64,000 nt of DNA from JALYUA01 sp038239305. Lineage in GTDB: Bacteria > Acidobacteriota > Thermoanaerobaculia > UBA5066 > Gp7-AA6. The notes under the pieces were generated by a model. It was not told the DNA's origin, did not search any database, and saw nothing but the letters and a program-made list of their open reading frames with translations. A program made the translations under genes and the position numbers. Positions 40,490-50,310 of the stretch are shown piece after piece; the first letter of the stretch is position 1; every line of letters starts with the position of its first letter. The stretch lies in contig JBBSEW010000008.1 in the NCBI GenBank assembly GCA_038239305.1, forward strand, positions 1 to 64,000. Reading direction: 5' to 3'.

Positions 40490-43400
40490 ATGGGAAAGAT
40501 CCGAGTCGAGGAATTGGCCGCGCAGATGGGGATCGGCAGCAAGGAAGTTCTCTTCCTTCTGCAGTCGATCGGCGTGGACGTGAAATCCCCCCAGGCGGCG
40601 CTCGACGAGTCGACCGTATTGGCAATTCTCCAGGGCAAGACGCACGCGCCCAAACAGCTCATCGTCCGCGACACCGAAGCGCGAGCGCCCCGGCCGCAGA
40701 AAAGCGCGCTGTCGCGCATCAAGATCGTGGAAAAGCCCCCCGCCGGAAGCGGCGAAGGGGAAGTCGAGGAGCCCGTCGCTCCCCCGAAGCGCGAGCGCAC
40801 CGCGCGCGCCGCGCACCCGGCGGAGCCCGCGCGGACGGCCGTCATACCGTCCGAGCCGGACGCTCCGACGCCCGCCCCCGTCGCGGCGGCAGCGCCCGTC
40901 GCCGCGGCGGCTCCCGCGCCGGCGACACCTCCTCCGGCTGCCCTGGTCCCGCCCTCCGCGCCCGCGTCCGCTTCCGCGTCCGCATCATCCGGGAGCGCCG
41001 CTTCCGCCGTAACTTCCGCGCCGGGGACGCCCGCGGCTCCTCCGGCGGCCGCGGCCTCCGCCCCGGCAGCCCCGGCAAGCTCCGTCGCGCCGCCTTCGCC
41101 TTTGCCTTTGCCTGCGTCCGCGAGCCTGTCGGCGCCGGGCCGCCCGTCCATCCCCCCCGCCCCGCTCGTCATGGGTCCGGATGGCAAACCTGTTCCGCGC
41201 CGGATCGTTCTGCCTCCGAAGCCGATCATTCCGCCTCGCCCGACATACCCGGCGCGTCCCACCGGGCCGGCCGGACCCCTCGCCGGCGCTCCCGGACGCC
41301 CGATGGGCCCGGCGGCGGGTACTTCGCGCCCAATGGGCCCCGCCTCCGGAAACCGGCCGATGGGCCCGGCGGGCCGGCCCCTCGGTCCGTCCGGACCGTC
41401 GGTCTATCGCCCCGCCCCCGGCGGCCCGGGCGCTCGACCGCTCGGCGGGCCTCCCCGTCCGGGCGGTGGTCCCGGCCGTCCCGCGGGGCCGCTCGGACGC
41501 CCGACCGGCCCGGCCGCCTCGCGCGGCGGAGCCGTGCCGGCGGTGCCTGGAGCCGAACGGCCGACGATCAAGCGGAAGAAGGATGACAAGGAAGACGCCA
41601 AGAAGACCGCCAAGAAGGGCGGAGCAAAGCCGAAGATCACGGTCGCGGACGAGGTGGACCTGCGGGACTTCGTCGGGACCTACGAGGAAGACACATACTC
41701 GGACATCTCGCTTCCGTTGATCGAAAAGACCGCGGAAGGCGAGGAAACGCCCGTAGCCGTCCGACCCGTCTCCAAGTCTGCACTCCGTCGCGCCTCGAAG
41801 GAGACGCGCACCCACGACTCCGGCAAGCTCCTCGAATTCAAGAAACCCCTGCCCACGGGCCCCGTGTTTCTCTCGGAAGGTGTCACGGTCAAGGAGCTTT
41901 CCGAGAAGCTCGGCGTGCTCGCCAAGGACATCCTGCGGCTGCTCATGCAGCGCGGAATGATGGCCACCGTCAATCAGCCGCTCGACGCCGCCACCGCGAT
42001 CCAGATCGCGAAGGAAGTCGGAGCGGAAGCCGCGGTGGTTTCCTTCGAGGAGGAGCTCGAGCTCGCCCGATCCTCCACGCAGACGTCGGCGGCGGCCGAA
42101 GGAACGGGCAAGGAAGCCCGCGTTCCGCGCGCCCCCGTCGTGACCGTCATGGGCCACGTCGACCATGGCAAGACGTCACTGCTCGACGCGATCCGTCAGG
42201 AAAACGTGGCGGGCGGCGAGGCCGGCGGCATCACGCAGCACATCGGCGCTTACCGGGTCGAATCGCACGGCAAGCCGATCGTATTTCTCGACACACCCGG
42301 CCATGAGGCGTTTACTTCCATGCGCGCCCGAGGAGCCAAGGCCACGGACATCGTCGTGCTCGTCGTCGCGGCCGATGACGGCGTCATGCCGCAGACCATC
42401 GAGGCGATCGATCACGCCCGGGCGGCGAAGGTTCCGATCATCGTCGCGATCAACAAGATCGACAAGGCCAACGCGAACACCGACCGCGTCAAGAAGGAGC
42501 TCGCCGACCGCGGCGTGCTGCTCGAGTCGTGGGGCGGCGAGGTTCCCTCGGCCGAGATCTCCGCGCTTAAGAAGCAGGGGATCGACCATCTCCTGGAGCT
42601 CATCCAGCTCGTATCGGAAATGTCGGAGCTCACCGCGCCCGCCGTTTCGGAGGCGCGAGGCGTGGTTCTCGAGGCGCGGCGCGAAGTGGGACGAGGGAAC
42701 ATCGCGACCGTCCTCGTGCAGGCCGGCAATCTCAAGGTCGGCGAGGTCTTCTTCGCCGGTTCCGTGTTCGGCCGCGTCCGCTCGATGCAGGACGACCGGG
42801 GCGCCAAGCTCGACGTCGCGGGCCCGGCGACTCCGGTCGAGGTGACCGGCTTCGAGGATCTGCCTTCGGCCGGGGACACCTTCCAGGTGGTCGAGGACGA
42901 GGCGAAAGCTCGCTCCGTCGTCGCCTTCCGGCAGGCCAAGGACCGGGAGAAGGCAATGGCCGCGTCCTCCAAGTTCTCCCTGGATCAGCTCTTCAGTAAG
43001 ATCCAGGAAGGGCGCGTCAAGGAGCTCGGCATCGTCCTGAAGGCGGATGTCGTCGGATCGGTCGAGGTGCTGAGCCAGGCGCTCAAGAACCTGTCCAACG
43101 AAAAGGTCAAAGTCTCGGTCCTCCACGCCGGCGTCGGGGCGATCAACATCAACGATGTCCTCCTCGCCTCCGCGTCGAAGGCGATCATCGTCGGGTTCAA
43201 CGTGCGCCCGGAGCGCAAGGCCGAGCAGGAAGCGGAGAAGGTGGGAGTCGAGATCCGCCTCCACACCGTCATCTACAACGTGACCGACGAGATCAAGGCG
43301 GCCATGGAAGGCCTGCTCGATCCGACCCTCAAGGAAGTGGCCCAGGGCCGCGCGGAGGTCCGGAACACGTTCAAGGTGCCGAAGTTCGGCATCGTCGCGG

Positions 43401-43636
43401 GCTGCTACATCACCGAGGGCTCGATCAGCCGCAGCTCGAAGGTCCGACTCCTCCGCGACAACCGCGTGATCTACGAAGGCAAGATCGGATCGCTCCGCCG
43501 GTTCAAGGACGACGTCTCCGAGGTCAAACTCGGATTCGAGTGCGGGATCGGGCTCGAGAAGTATCAGGACGTCAAGACCGGAGACATCATCGAGGCGTAC
43601 CAGGTCGAAAAGGTCGCCGGCGTGATGAATGGCTGA
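40490..43636 (+). CDS. infB: Translation initiation factor IF-2
   Basis: The 1048-residue GTPase places initiator tRNA on the ribosome. An IF2_N domain (1-55; VEELAAQMGIGSKEVLFLLQ) is followed by a long Pro/Ala/Gly/Arg-rich linker (about 60-360) with repeats of the kind GRPMGPA, a Lys-rich stretch, and a second IF2_N domain (about 460-530). The G domain has P-loop GHVDHGKT (555-562), DTPGH (601-605) and NKID (655-658). Domains II to IV follow and are complete. ATG 40490 is 9 nt after the nusA stop. Confidence 0.97.
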   Translation: MGKIRVEELAAQMGIGSKEVLFLLQSIGVDVKSPQAALDESTVLAILQGKTHAPKQLIVRDTEARAPRPQKSALSRIKIVEKPPAGSGEGEVEEPVAPPKRERTARAAHPAEPARTAVIPSEPDAPTPAPVAAAAPVAAAAPAPATPPPAALVPPSAPASASASASSGSAASAVTSAPGTPAAPPAAAASAPAAPASSVAPPSPLPLPASASLSAPGRPSIPPAPLVMGPDGKPVPRRIVLPPKPIIPPRPTYPARPTGPAGPLAGAPGRPMGPAAGTSRPMGPASGNRPMGPAGRPLGPSGPSVYRPAPGGPGARPLGGPPRPGGGPGRPAGPLGRPTGPAASRGGAVPAVPGAERPTIKRKKDDKEDAKKTAKKGGAKPKITVADEVDLRDFVGTYEEDTYSDISLPLIEKTAEGEETPVAVRPVSKSALRRASKETRTHDSGKLLEFKKPLPTGPVFLSEGVTVKELSEKLGVLAKDILRLLMQRGMMATVNQPLDAATAIQIAKEVGAEAAVVSFEEELELARSSTQTSAAAEGTGKEARVPRAPVVTVMGHVDHGKTSLLDAIRQENVAGGEAGGITQHIGAYRVESHGKPIVFLDTPGHEAFTSMRARGAKATDIVVLVVAADDGVMPQTIEAIDHARAAKVPIIVAINKIDKANANTDRVKKELADRGVLLESWGGEVPSAEISALKKQGIDHLLELIQLVSEMSELTAPAVSEARGVVLEARREVGRGNIATVLVQAGNLKVGEVFFAGSVFGRVRSMQDDRGAKLDVAGPATPVEVTGFEDLPSAGDTFQVVEDEAKARSVVAFRQAKDREKAMAASSKFSLDQLFSKIQEGRVKELGIVLKADVVGSVEVLSQALKNLSNEKVKVSVLHAGVGAININDVLLASASKAIIVGFNVRPERKAEQEAEKVGVEIRLHTVIYNVTDEIKAAMEGLLDPTLKEVAQGRAEVRNTFKVPKFGIVAGCYITEGSISRSSKVRLLRDNRVIYEGKIGSLRRFKDDVSEVKLGFECGIGLEKYQDVKTGDIIEAYQVEKVAGVMNG

Positions 43637-43645
43637 AGCCGAAGG

Positions 43646-43748
43646 CCGGGAAACGGGAAACGGGAAGCGGGAAACGACGTAGGGCCGATCGGGCGCGTCT
43701 TTCGTTTTCCGTTCGCGTTTCCTGTCTCCGGTTTCCCGTCTCCCGATC
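43646..43748. repeat. Inverted GGGAAAC ... GTTTCCC repeat between infB and ylxP
   Basis: At 43646-43677 GGGAAAC units repeat four times; at 43700-43745 the complementary words GTTTTCC, GTTTCCTGTCTCC and GTTTCCCGTCTCCCG follow. They can form a long imperfect stem with a 20-30 base loop in the mRNA, as in the rpmI-rplT gap. Confidence 0.8.
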
Positions 43749-43754
43749 CTTCCT

Positions 43755-44042
43755 ATGGTGCTCGCCTACGCCATCTTCGACATTCACCTTCCGGGCTGCC
43801 GCAGCCTGAAAGAGAAACGCATGGTCGTGAAGAGCCTCAAGTCCCGTATCCGCCACGAGTTCGAGATCTCGGCGGCGGAGGTCGGCGGCCAGGACCTTTT
43901 GCAGCGATGCGAGCTCGGAGTCGGCGCCGTCGGCCCCGACCAGGCGCCCCTCGATGCGCTCCTCCAGGGCGTGCTCCGCTTCGTCGAAGCGAATCTGGAA
44001 GGGGACATCCTGGAGTATCGGAATGAGTTCATTCATGTCTAG
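43755..44042 (+). CDS. ylxP: DUF503 / YlxP-like protein
   Basis: The 95-residue protein has the DUF503 motif LPGCRSLKEKRMVVKSLKSR near the N-terminus and ends in a beta strand. In other bacteria the gene sits between infB and rbfA, as here, and YlxP is linked to ribosome maturation. The biochemical role is not settled. Confidence 0.9.
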   Translation: MVLAYAIFDIHLPGCRSLKEKRMVVKSLKSRIRHEFEISAAEVGGQDLLQRCELGVGAVGPDQAPLDALLQGVLRFVEANLEGDILEYRNEFIHV

Positions 44043-44076
44043 AGCGGCGCGATGAAGGTCCCCCGTTTGGAGTTCG

Positions 44077-44124
44077 GTGGATTGAGTTCTGAACAGGGAG
44101 TTCTGAACCTGGAGTTCAACGTAT
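44077..44124. repeat. GAGTTCTGAAC-type repeat before rbfA
   Basis: Units GGAGTTCGG, TGAGTTCTGAAC, GGAGTTCTGAAC and GGAGTTCAAC follow one another. The rest of the 195-base gap to rbfA (44125-44237) shows nothing I recognise. Confidence 0.7.
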
Positions 44125-44237
44125 CGAGTCCGGGTCACTGAAGTACTGTTCGACGCGGTCCGAATCATCCGGTTGACCCGGAATTCGAGGCTCACGACTC
44201 CCAACCAGAAACTTAAAACCGAAGACCCAAACCCTCC

Positions 44238-44693
44238 ATGAAAACTCCCTCCCGCCGAAGCGAACGTGTCGCGGACCTCGTCCGCGCGGAGATCTCGCGA
44301 CTTCTCCTGCTCGAGGCTCACGATCCCCTGCTCCGCACGATCACCATCACCGATGTCTCGATGCCGGCGGATCTGCGGTCCGCCCGGATCTACTTCTCCG
44401 TCCTGGGAGGCGATGCCGAGCGGGACGACGCGCGAGCGGCGCTCGATCGCGCGTCGAGCTTCCTTCGCCGCGAAGTCGGCCGGCGTTGCGCCCTCCGTTT
44501 CGTACCGGAGCTCCATTTTTTTCCGGACCTCTCGCTCGAGCGGGGGGCCCGCATCGAGGAGCTCCTCGCCAAAGTCGTGCCCACGGCGACGGACGTTCCG
44601 GGCGCGCCGGTCCCCGGTGAGGCAGTCGGCACGGACGACGATGGCGAGGAGGCCGGCGACGGCGATCGCGAACCCTCCGCGGAGACCGAGTGA
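44238..44693 (+). CDS. rbfA: Ribosome-binding factor A
   Basis: The 151-residue protein has the KH-like RbfA core (RVADLVRAEISRLLLLEAHD, ITDVSMPADLRSARIYFSVL) and ends in an acidic Asp/Glu/Gly tail (about 125-151). It binds the free 30S subunit during late maturation. Its stop overlaps the truB GTG (GTGA). Confidence 0.94.
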   Translation: MKTPSRRSERVADLVRAEISRLLLLEAHDPLLRTITITDVSMPADLRSARIYFSVLGGDAERDDARAALDRASSFLRREVGRRCALRFVPELHFFPDLSLERGARIEELLAKVVPTATDVPGAPVPGEAVGTDDDGEEAGDGDREPSAETE

Positions 44694-45637
44694 AGCCCGA
44701 TTCGCTCGCGAGAGGATTTCTCATCCTCATCGACAAACCGGGCGGCCTGACATCGCACGACGTGGTCGAACGCGTTCGCCGGGCGACCCGCATCCCACGA
44801 ATCGGACACAGCGGAACGCTCGATCCGATGGCGACGGGCCTTCTGCTCCTCTGCGTCGGAGGCGCGGCTCGGCTCCAGGGATTCTTCACGCTGATGGACA
44901 AGTCGTACGAGGGGACGATCCGTCTCGGGCGCGCGACGACGACCTACGACCGCGAAGGAGCTCCGCTCGGCGAGGAGCGCGACGCGTCCGGCATCGGGGC
45001 CGCCGCGATCGAGGAAGCTGCGGAAGCGTTCCGCGGGCAGTTCGACCAGTCGCCGCCTCCCTATTCCGCCAAAAAGATCAACGGCCGCAAGTTCTACGAG
45101 ATGGCGCGCAGGGGGGAAGCGGTCCCGATTCTTCCCAAGAAGGTCCGGGTCAGCGAGCTTCGCCTCTCCGAACCCGCCGGCGGCCGCATCGCGTTCTCCA
45201 TCTCCTGCACGTCGGGCACGTACATCCGCTCGATCGCCCACGAGATCGGAGAAAAGCTCGGGTGCGGGGCGCATCTCGAGAGCCTGCGCCGCACGCGGAT
45301 CGGAGAGTTCCGGGTCGAGCAGGCAATCGCCCTCGAGCTCTTCGAATCCCTTCCTCCGGAGGAACGCGTTTCCGCCTCGCACGCCGTTCCGCTCTCCCGC
45401 GTTCCCTTCCCCTTCGAACGCCTGCGTCTCGCCTCCCTGGAGGCCTGGAAGGTGCGCAAAGGCCAGTCGATCCCGGCCCGCGGCGTCACGTCCGGCGAGG
45501 GAGCCTGGATCACGCTGCTCGGGCCCTCCGAGGAGATGGTCGCGCTCGCCCAGGTCTCGCCGATCGGCCACGGGGGCGTGTCGCTTTTGAAGCCGAAGAT
45601 CGTGCTGGCCGAGGAGCCCGTGCCCGGACGACGGTAG
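44690..45637 (+). CDS. truB: tRNA pseudouridine(55) synthase
   Basis: The 315-residue enzyme makes pseudouridine at position 55 in the T loop of tRNAs. The catalytic motif is GTLDPMATGLLLLCVGGAAR (20 residues, catalytic Asp in GTLDP), with LIDKPGGLTSHDVVERVRR at the start and SGTYIRSIAHEIGEKLGCGA later. A C-terminal PUA-like region completes it. The start is GTG 44690, coupled to rbfA. Confidence 0.95.
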   Translation: MKPDSLARGFLILIDKPGGLTSHDVVERVRRATRIPRIGHSGTLDPMATGLLLLCVGGAARLQGFFTLMDKSYEGTIRLGRATTTYDREGAPLGEERDASGIGAAAIEEAAEAFRGQFDQSPPPYSAKKINGRKFYEMARRGEAVPILPKKVRVSELRLSEPAGGRIAFSISCTSGTYIRSIAHEIGEKLGCGAHLESLRRTRIGEFRVEQAIALELFESLPPEERVSASHAVPLSRVPFPFERLRLASLEAWKVRKGQSIPARGVTSGEGAWITLLGPSEEMVALAQVSPIGHGGVSLLKPKIVLAEEPVPGRR

Positions 45638-45733
45638 GGGCGGCTTGAGCGGCTGCCATCCGCGAGCCGGCCGAAAGGCGATAGCGGCCAGCGGGTTAGC
45701 CTCATTTCGCCTTCCCCCCGTCTCATGTTAGGC

Positions 45734-45760
45734 TTGGGGTTTATTAAAAAAGTGTAGAGA
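45734..45760 (+). promoter_or_regulatory. Possible promoter of rpsO
   Basis: An AT-rich island in GC-rich surroundings: TTGGGG as a -35-like box and TAGAGA as a -10-like box, 15 bases apart, 16 nt before the rpsO start. The match to consensus is only fair. Confidence 0.3.
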
Positions 45761-45775
45761 GTCATAGGAGTAATC

Positions 45776-46051
45776 TTGAACGCCACCACCTTTCAGACGG
45801 AAAAGCCGAGCATCGTGCAGAGCTTTCGTACCCACGACACCGACACCGGATCCCCCGAAGTCCAGGTCGCGCTTCTGACGAACCGGATCACTTACCTGAC
45901 CGACCATTTCAAGACGAACGCCAAGGATCATCACTCCCGGCGCGGTCTCTTGAAGCTCGTCTCCCGGCGCCGGCGCCTGCTCGACTACCTGAAGAGCGAG
46001 AGTGCCGATCGGTACCACCGGCTCATCGAGCGCCTCGGAATCCGTAAGTAA
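45776..46051 (+). CDS. rpsO: 30S ribosomal protein S15
   Basis: The 91-residue protein is complete: TGSPEVQVALLTNRITYLTD (20 residues), HHSRRGLLKLVSRRRRLLDY and LIERLGIRK at the end. The start is TTG at 45776, with AGGAG 5 nt before it; the N-terminal four residues are non-conserved. S15 binds the central domain of 16S rRNA. rpsO followed by pnp is the usual order. Confidence 0.97.
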   Translation: MNATTFQTEKPSIVQSFRTHDTDTGSPEVQVALLTNRITYLTDHFKTNAKDHHSRRGLLKLVSRRRRLLDYLKSESADRYHRLIERLGIRK

Positions 46052-46162
46052 CATCCCACGGCCGACGGGCCGGGACGCGTTTCTCCTCCCGCGCGCGGGC
46101 ATTCCGCCCCGCGCCCGCGTCCCATGCCGCCTTCGGCCTTTCGAAAGGAACGTCCAAGCGCC

Positions 46163-48364
<2,202 letters not shown>

Positions 48365-48407
48365 TCGGTCGGATCGCCTGCGAGGCGACCGTTACTCGTC
48401 TGGAAGG

Positions 48408-48437
48408 CGCGCGGCCATGAGGCCGCGCGTTTTTTTT
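48408..48437 (+). terminator. Intrinsic terminator after pnp
   Basis: A 9-base stem CGCGCGGCC/GGCCGCGCG with an ATGA loop is followed by eight T. It ends the rimP-to-pnp transcription unit. Confidence 0.95.
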
Positions 48438-48539
48438 GAGGCAGATCGCAGCGCCTGCGCGGCCGCCGCATTCGGCGGGGAACGGTCCGGTCCGCTATTC
48501 CCGGATTCGGGCGGATAATCAAAAGGGAAAGGGCTCACC

Positions 48540-49283
48540 ATGGACCGATCCGCCGCCTCGGCGAACAAGCTTCTCGCGTCTCTCGATCGCGCTGACCTGA
48601 GTCGCCTGATCTCGCACCTCGAGCCGGTCGAACTGAAGTCGTCCCTTCCCCTCCACGAGATCGGCGCGCCGGTCTCGCACGTCTTCTTCCCTCTCGACTT
48701 CATGGCTTCGATGGTCGTCCGGATGGCGGATGGCTCTGAAATCGAATCCGGCACGATCGGCAACGAGGGAATCGTCGGGGTTCCGGCGCTCATGGACGGC
48801 GATATCCCCTTCGTCGAGACGTTCGTCCAGATCCCGGGCACTGCGCTGCGCCTCTCGCTCGACCGGTTCCGGCGCGAGCTCGCGCGCGGCGGAGGGCTGG
48901 CCGACGCGGTTTCCGAGTACACGCGCAATCTTCTCCGGCTGATCGTCCAGTCGAGCGCATGCAACCTCGCGCACTCCCTGCCGCAACGATGCGCCCGGAT
49001 GCTCCTCATCTGCAGCGACTCGGTTTCCCGGGACACCTTTCGCATCACGCAGGAATTTCTCGCCGAGCTTCTGGCCGTCCGGCGCGCCAGCGTTACGGTG
49101 ATCGCCGGAAAGCTGAAGGCGGCCGGGCTCCTGCAGTACCGTAACGGAACCGTGACCATCCGCGACCGGGCCGGGCTCGAGCGGGCTTCGTGCGAGTGCT
49201 ACCGAGTGATCCGCGCGCAGCTCGACCTCGATCAGCGGGTCCGAAGCGATCGACCACCGGCCGTCGGAGGAGGGCGCCGTTGA
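48540..49283 (+). CDS. Crp/Fnr-like transcription regulator
   Basis: The 247-residue protein has an N-terminal cyclic-nucleotide-binding-like beta roll (VFFPLDFMASMVVRMADGSE, GTIGNEGIVGVPALM) and a C-terminal winged helix of the Crp type (ITQEFLAELLAVRRASVTVI, recognition helix in RRASVTVIAGKLKAAGLL). The phosphate-binding Arg-Ser of true cAMP receptors is not evident, and there is no Fnr-type N-terminal Cys cluster, so the effector is unknown. Its stop overlaps the TTG of the following DUF5996 gene (TTGA), so the two are translated together. Confidence 0.85.
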   Translation: MDRSAASANKLLASLDRADLSRLISHLEPVELKSSLPLHEIGAPVSHVFFPLDFMASMVVRMADGSEIESGTIGNEGIVGVPALMDGDIPFVETFVQIPGTALRLSLDRFRRELARGGGLADAVSEYTRNLLRLIVQSSACNLAHSLPQRCARMLLICSDSVSRDTFRITQEFLAELLAVRRASVTVIAGKLKAAGLLQYRNGTVTIRDRAGLERASCECYRVIRAQLDLDQRVRSDRPPAVGGGRR

Positions 49284-50179
49284 GCGACGACTGGCCGGAC
49301 CTCGCCCCGGCTCGGTGGCTCGACACGCGCGAGACCCTGCATCGGTGGACACAGATCCCGGGCAAGATCCTCCTTGCGAGAACACCGCTCGTGAATCATT
49401 ACTGGAACGCCGCGTTCCAGTCCACGCCGCGAGGATGGACGACCGGTCCGATGCCGCGGCCCGACGGCGCCGGGGAGTTCTCGATGGATTTCGATTTCTG
49501 CGAGCATGCACTCATCATCCGTTCGAGCGACGGCGCATCGGGAACCGTGCCGCTCGTTCCCCGTTCGGTGGCGGATTTATACGAGGCGGTCGTCCGGGAG
49601 CTGGCCCGGCTCGGCATCCGAGTCCCGATCTGGACGATGCCGGTCGAGATCGAGAATCCTACCCGCTTCGAGGATGACCGCACGCACGCTTCGTACGATC
49701 GGGAGTTCGTCGAGCGATTTCACAGGGCGTCGCTCTCGATTGAACGCGTCTTTCAGAAGTTCCGATCGCAGTTTCTCGGCAAGTCGAGTCCCGTCCATTT
49801 CTTCTGGGGCAGCTTCGACGTCTGCGTCACGCGCTTCTCGGGCCGGCCGGCGCCGGAGCGGCCCGACGCCGACCGGATCACGCAGGAGTCGTACTCGCAG
49901 GAGGTCTCGAGCGTCGGGTTCTGGTTGGGCGGGGGCCCCGTGACCGAGCCCTCGTTCTACGGGTACGCGGCGCCGGAGCCCGAGGGCTTCCGGGAGGCGC
50001 CCGTCGCTCCCGCCGCCGCTTACTACAATCCCGACCTCAAGGAATTCCTCCTTCCCTACGAGGCCGTGCGGACGGCGCCCGATCCGGAGGCCGATCTCCT
50101 CGCATTCTGCGAATCGACGTACGTGGCGGCCGCGGACCGGGGGCACTGGGATCGCGCGGCGCTGGAACGGAAAAAATAG
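49280..50179 (+). CDS. DUF5996 family protein
   Basis: The 299-residue protein opens with WPDLAPARWLDTRETLHRWT (20 residues) and contains WNAAFQSTPRGWTTGPMP and VHFFWGSFDVCVTRFSGR, the hallmarks of DUF5996. No biochemical role is known. I place the start at TTG 49280, since the 30 residues upstream in frame are the antisense-like back-frame of the Crp-like gene. Confidence 0.85.
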   Translation: MSDDWPDLAPARWLDTRETLHRWTQIPGKILLARTPLVNHYWNAAFQSTPRGWTTGPMPRPDGAGEFSMDFDFCEHALIIRSSDGASGTVPLVPRSVADLYEAVVRELARLGIRVPIWTMPVEIENPTRFEDDRTHASYDREFVERFHRASLSIERVFQKFRSQFLGKSSPVHFFWGSFDVCVTRFSGRPAPERPDADRITQESYSQEVSSVGFWLGGGPVTEPSFYGYAAPEPEGFREAPVAPAAAYYNPDLKEFLLPYEAVRTAPDPEADLLAFCESTYVAAADRGHWDRAALERKK

Positions 50180-50310
50180 CCGGATTTCCGTTCCGCGCTG
50201 TTGGTTTGGGGAATCGCGATGTCCGCGGTCCTCCCGGATCGTGACGTCCAACGGATCGCCGATGAGCGATCGTTCCCCCCTTTCGCTAAACTCCCCGCCG
50301 AGGTGACCGC

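Noticed and set aside
43587..44516. 309-residue minus-strand frame across ylxP and rbfA
   Set aside because: It is antisense to two conserved genes and covers a spacer repeat; no domain is visible.
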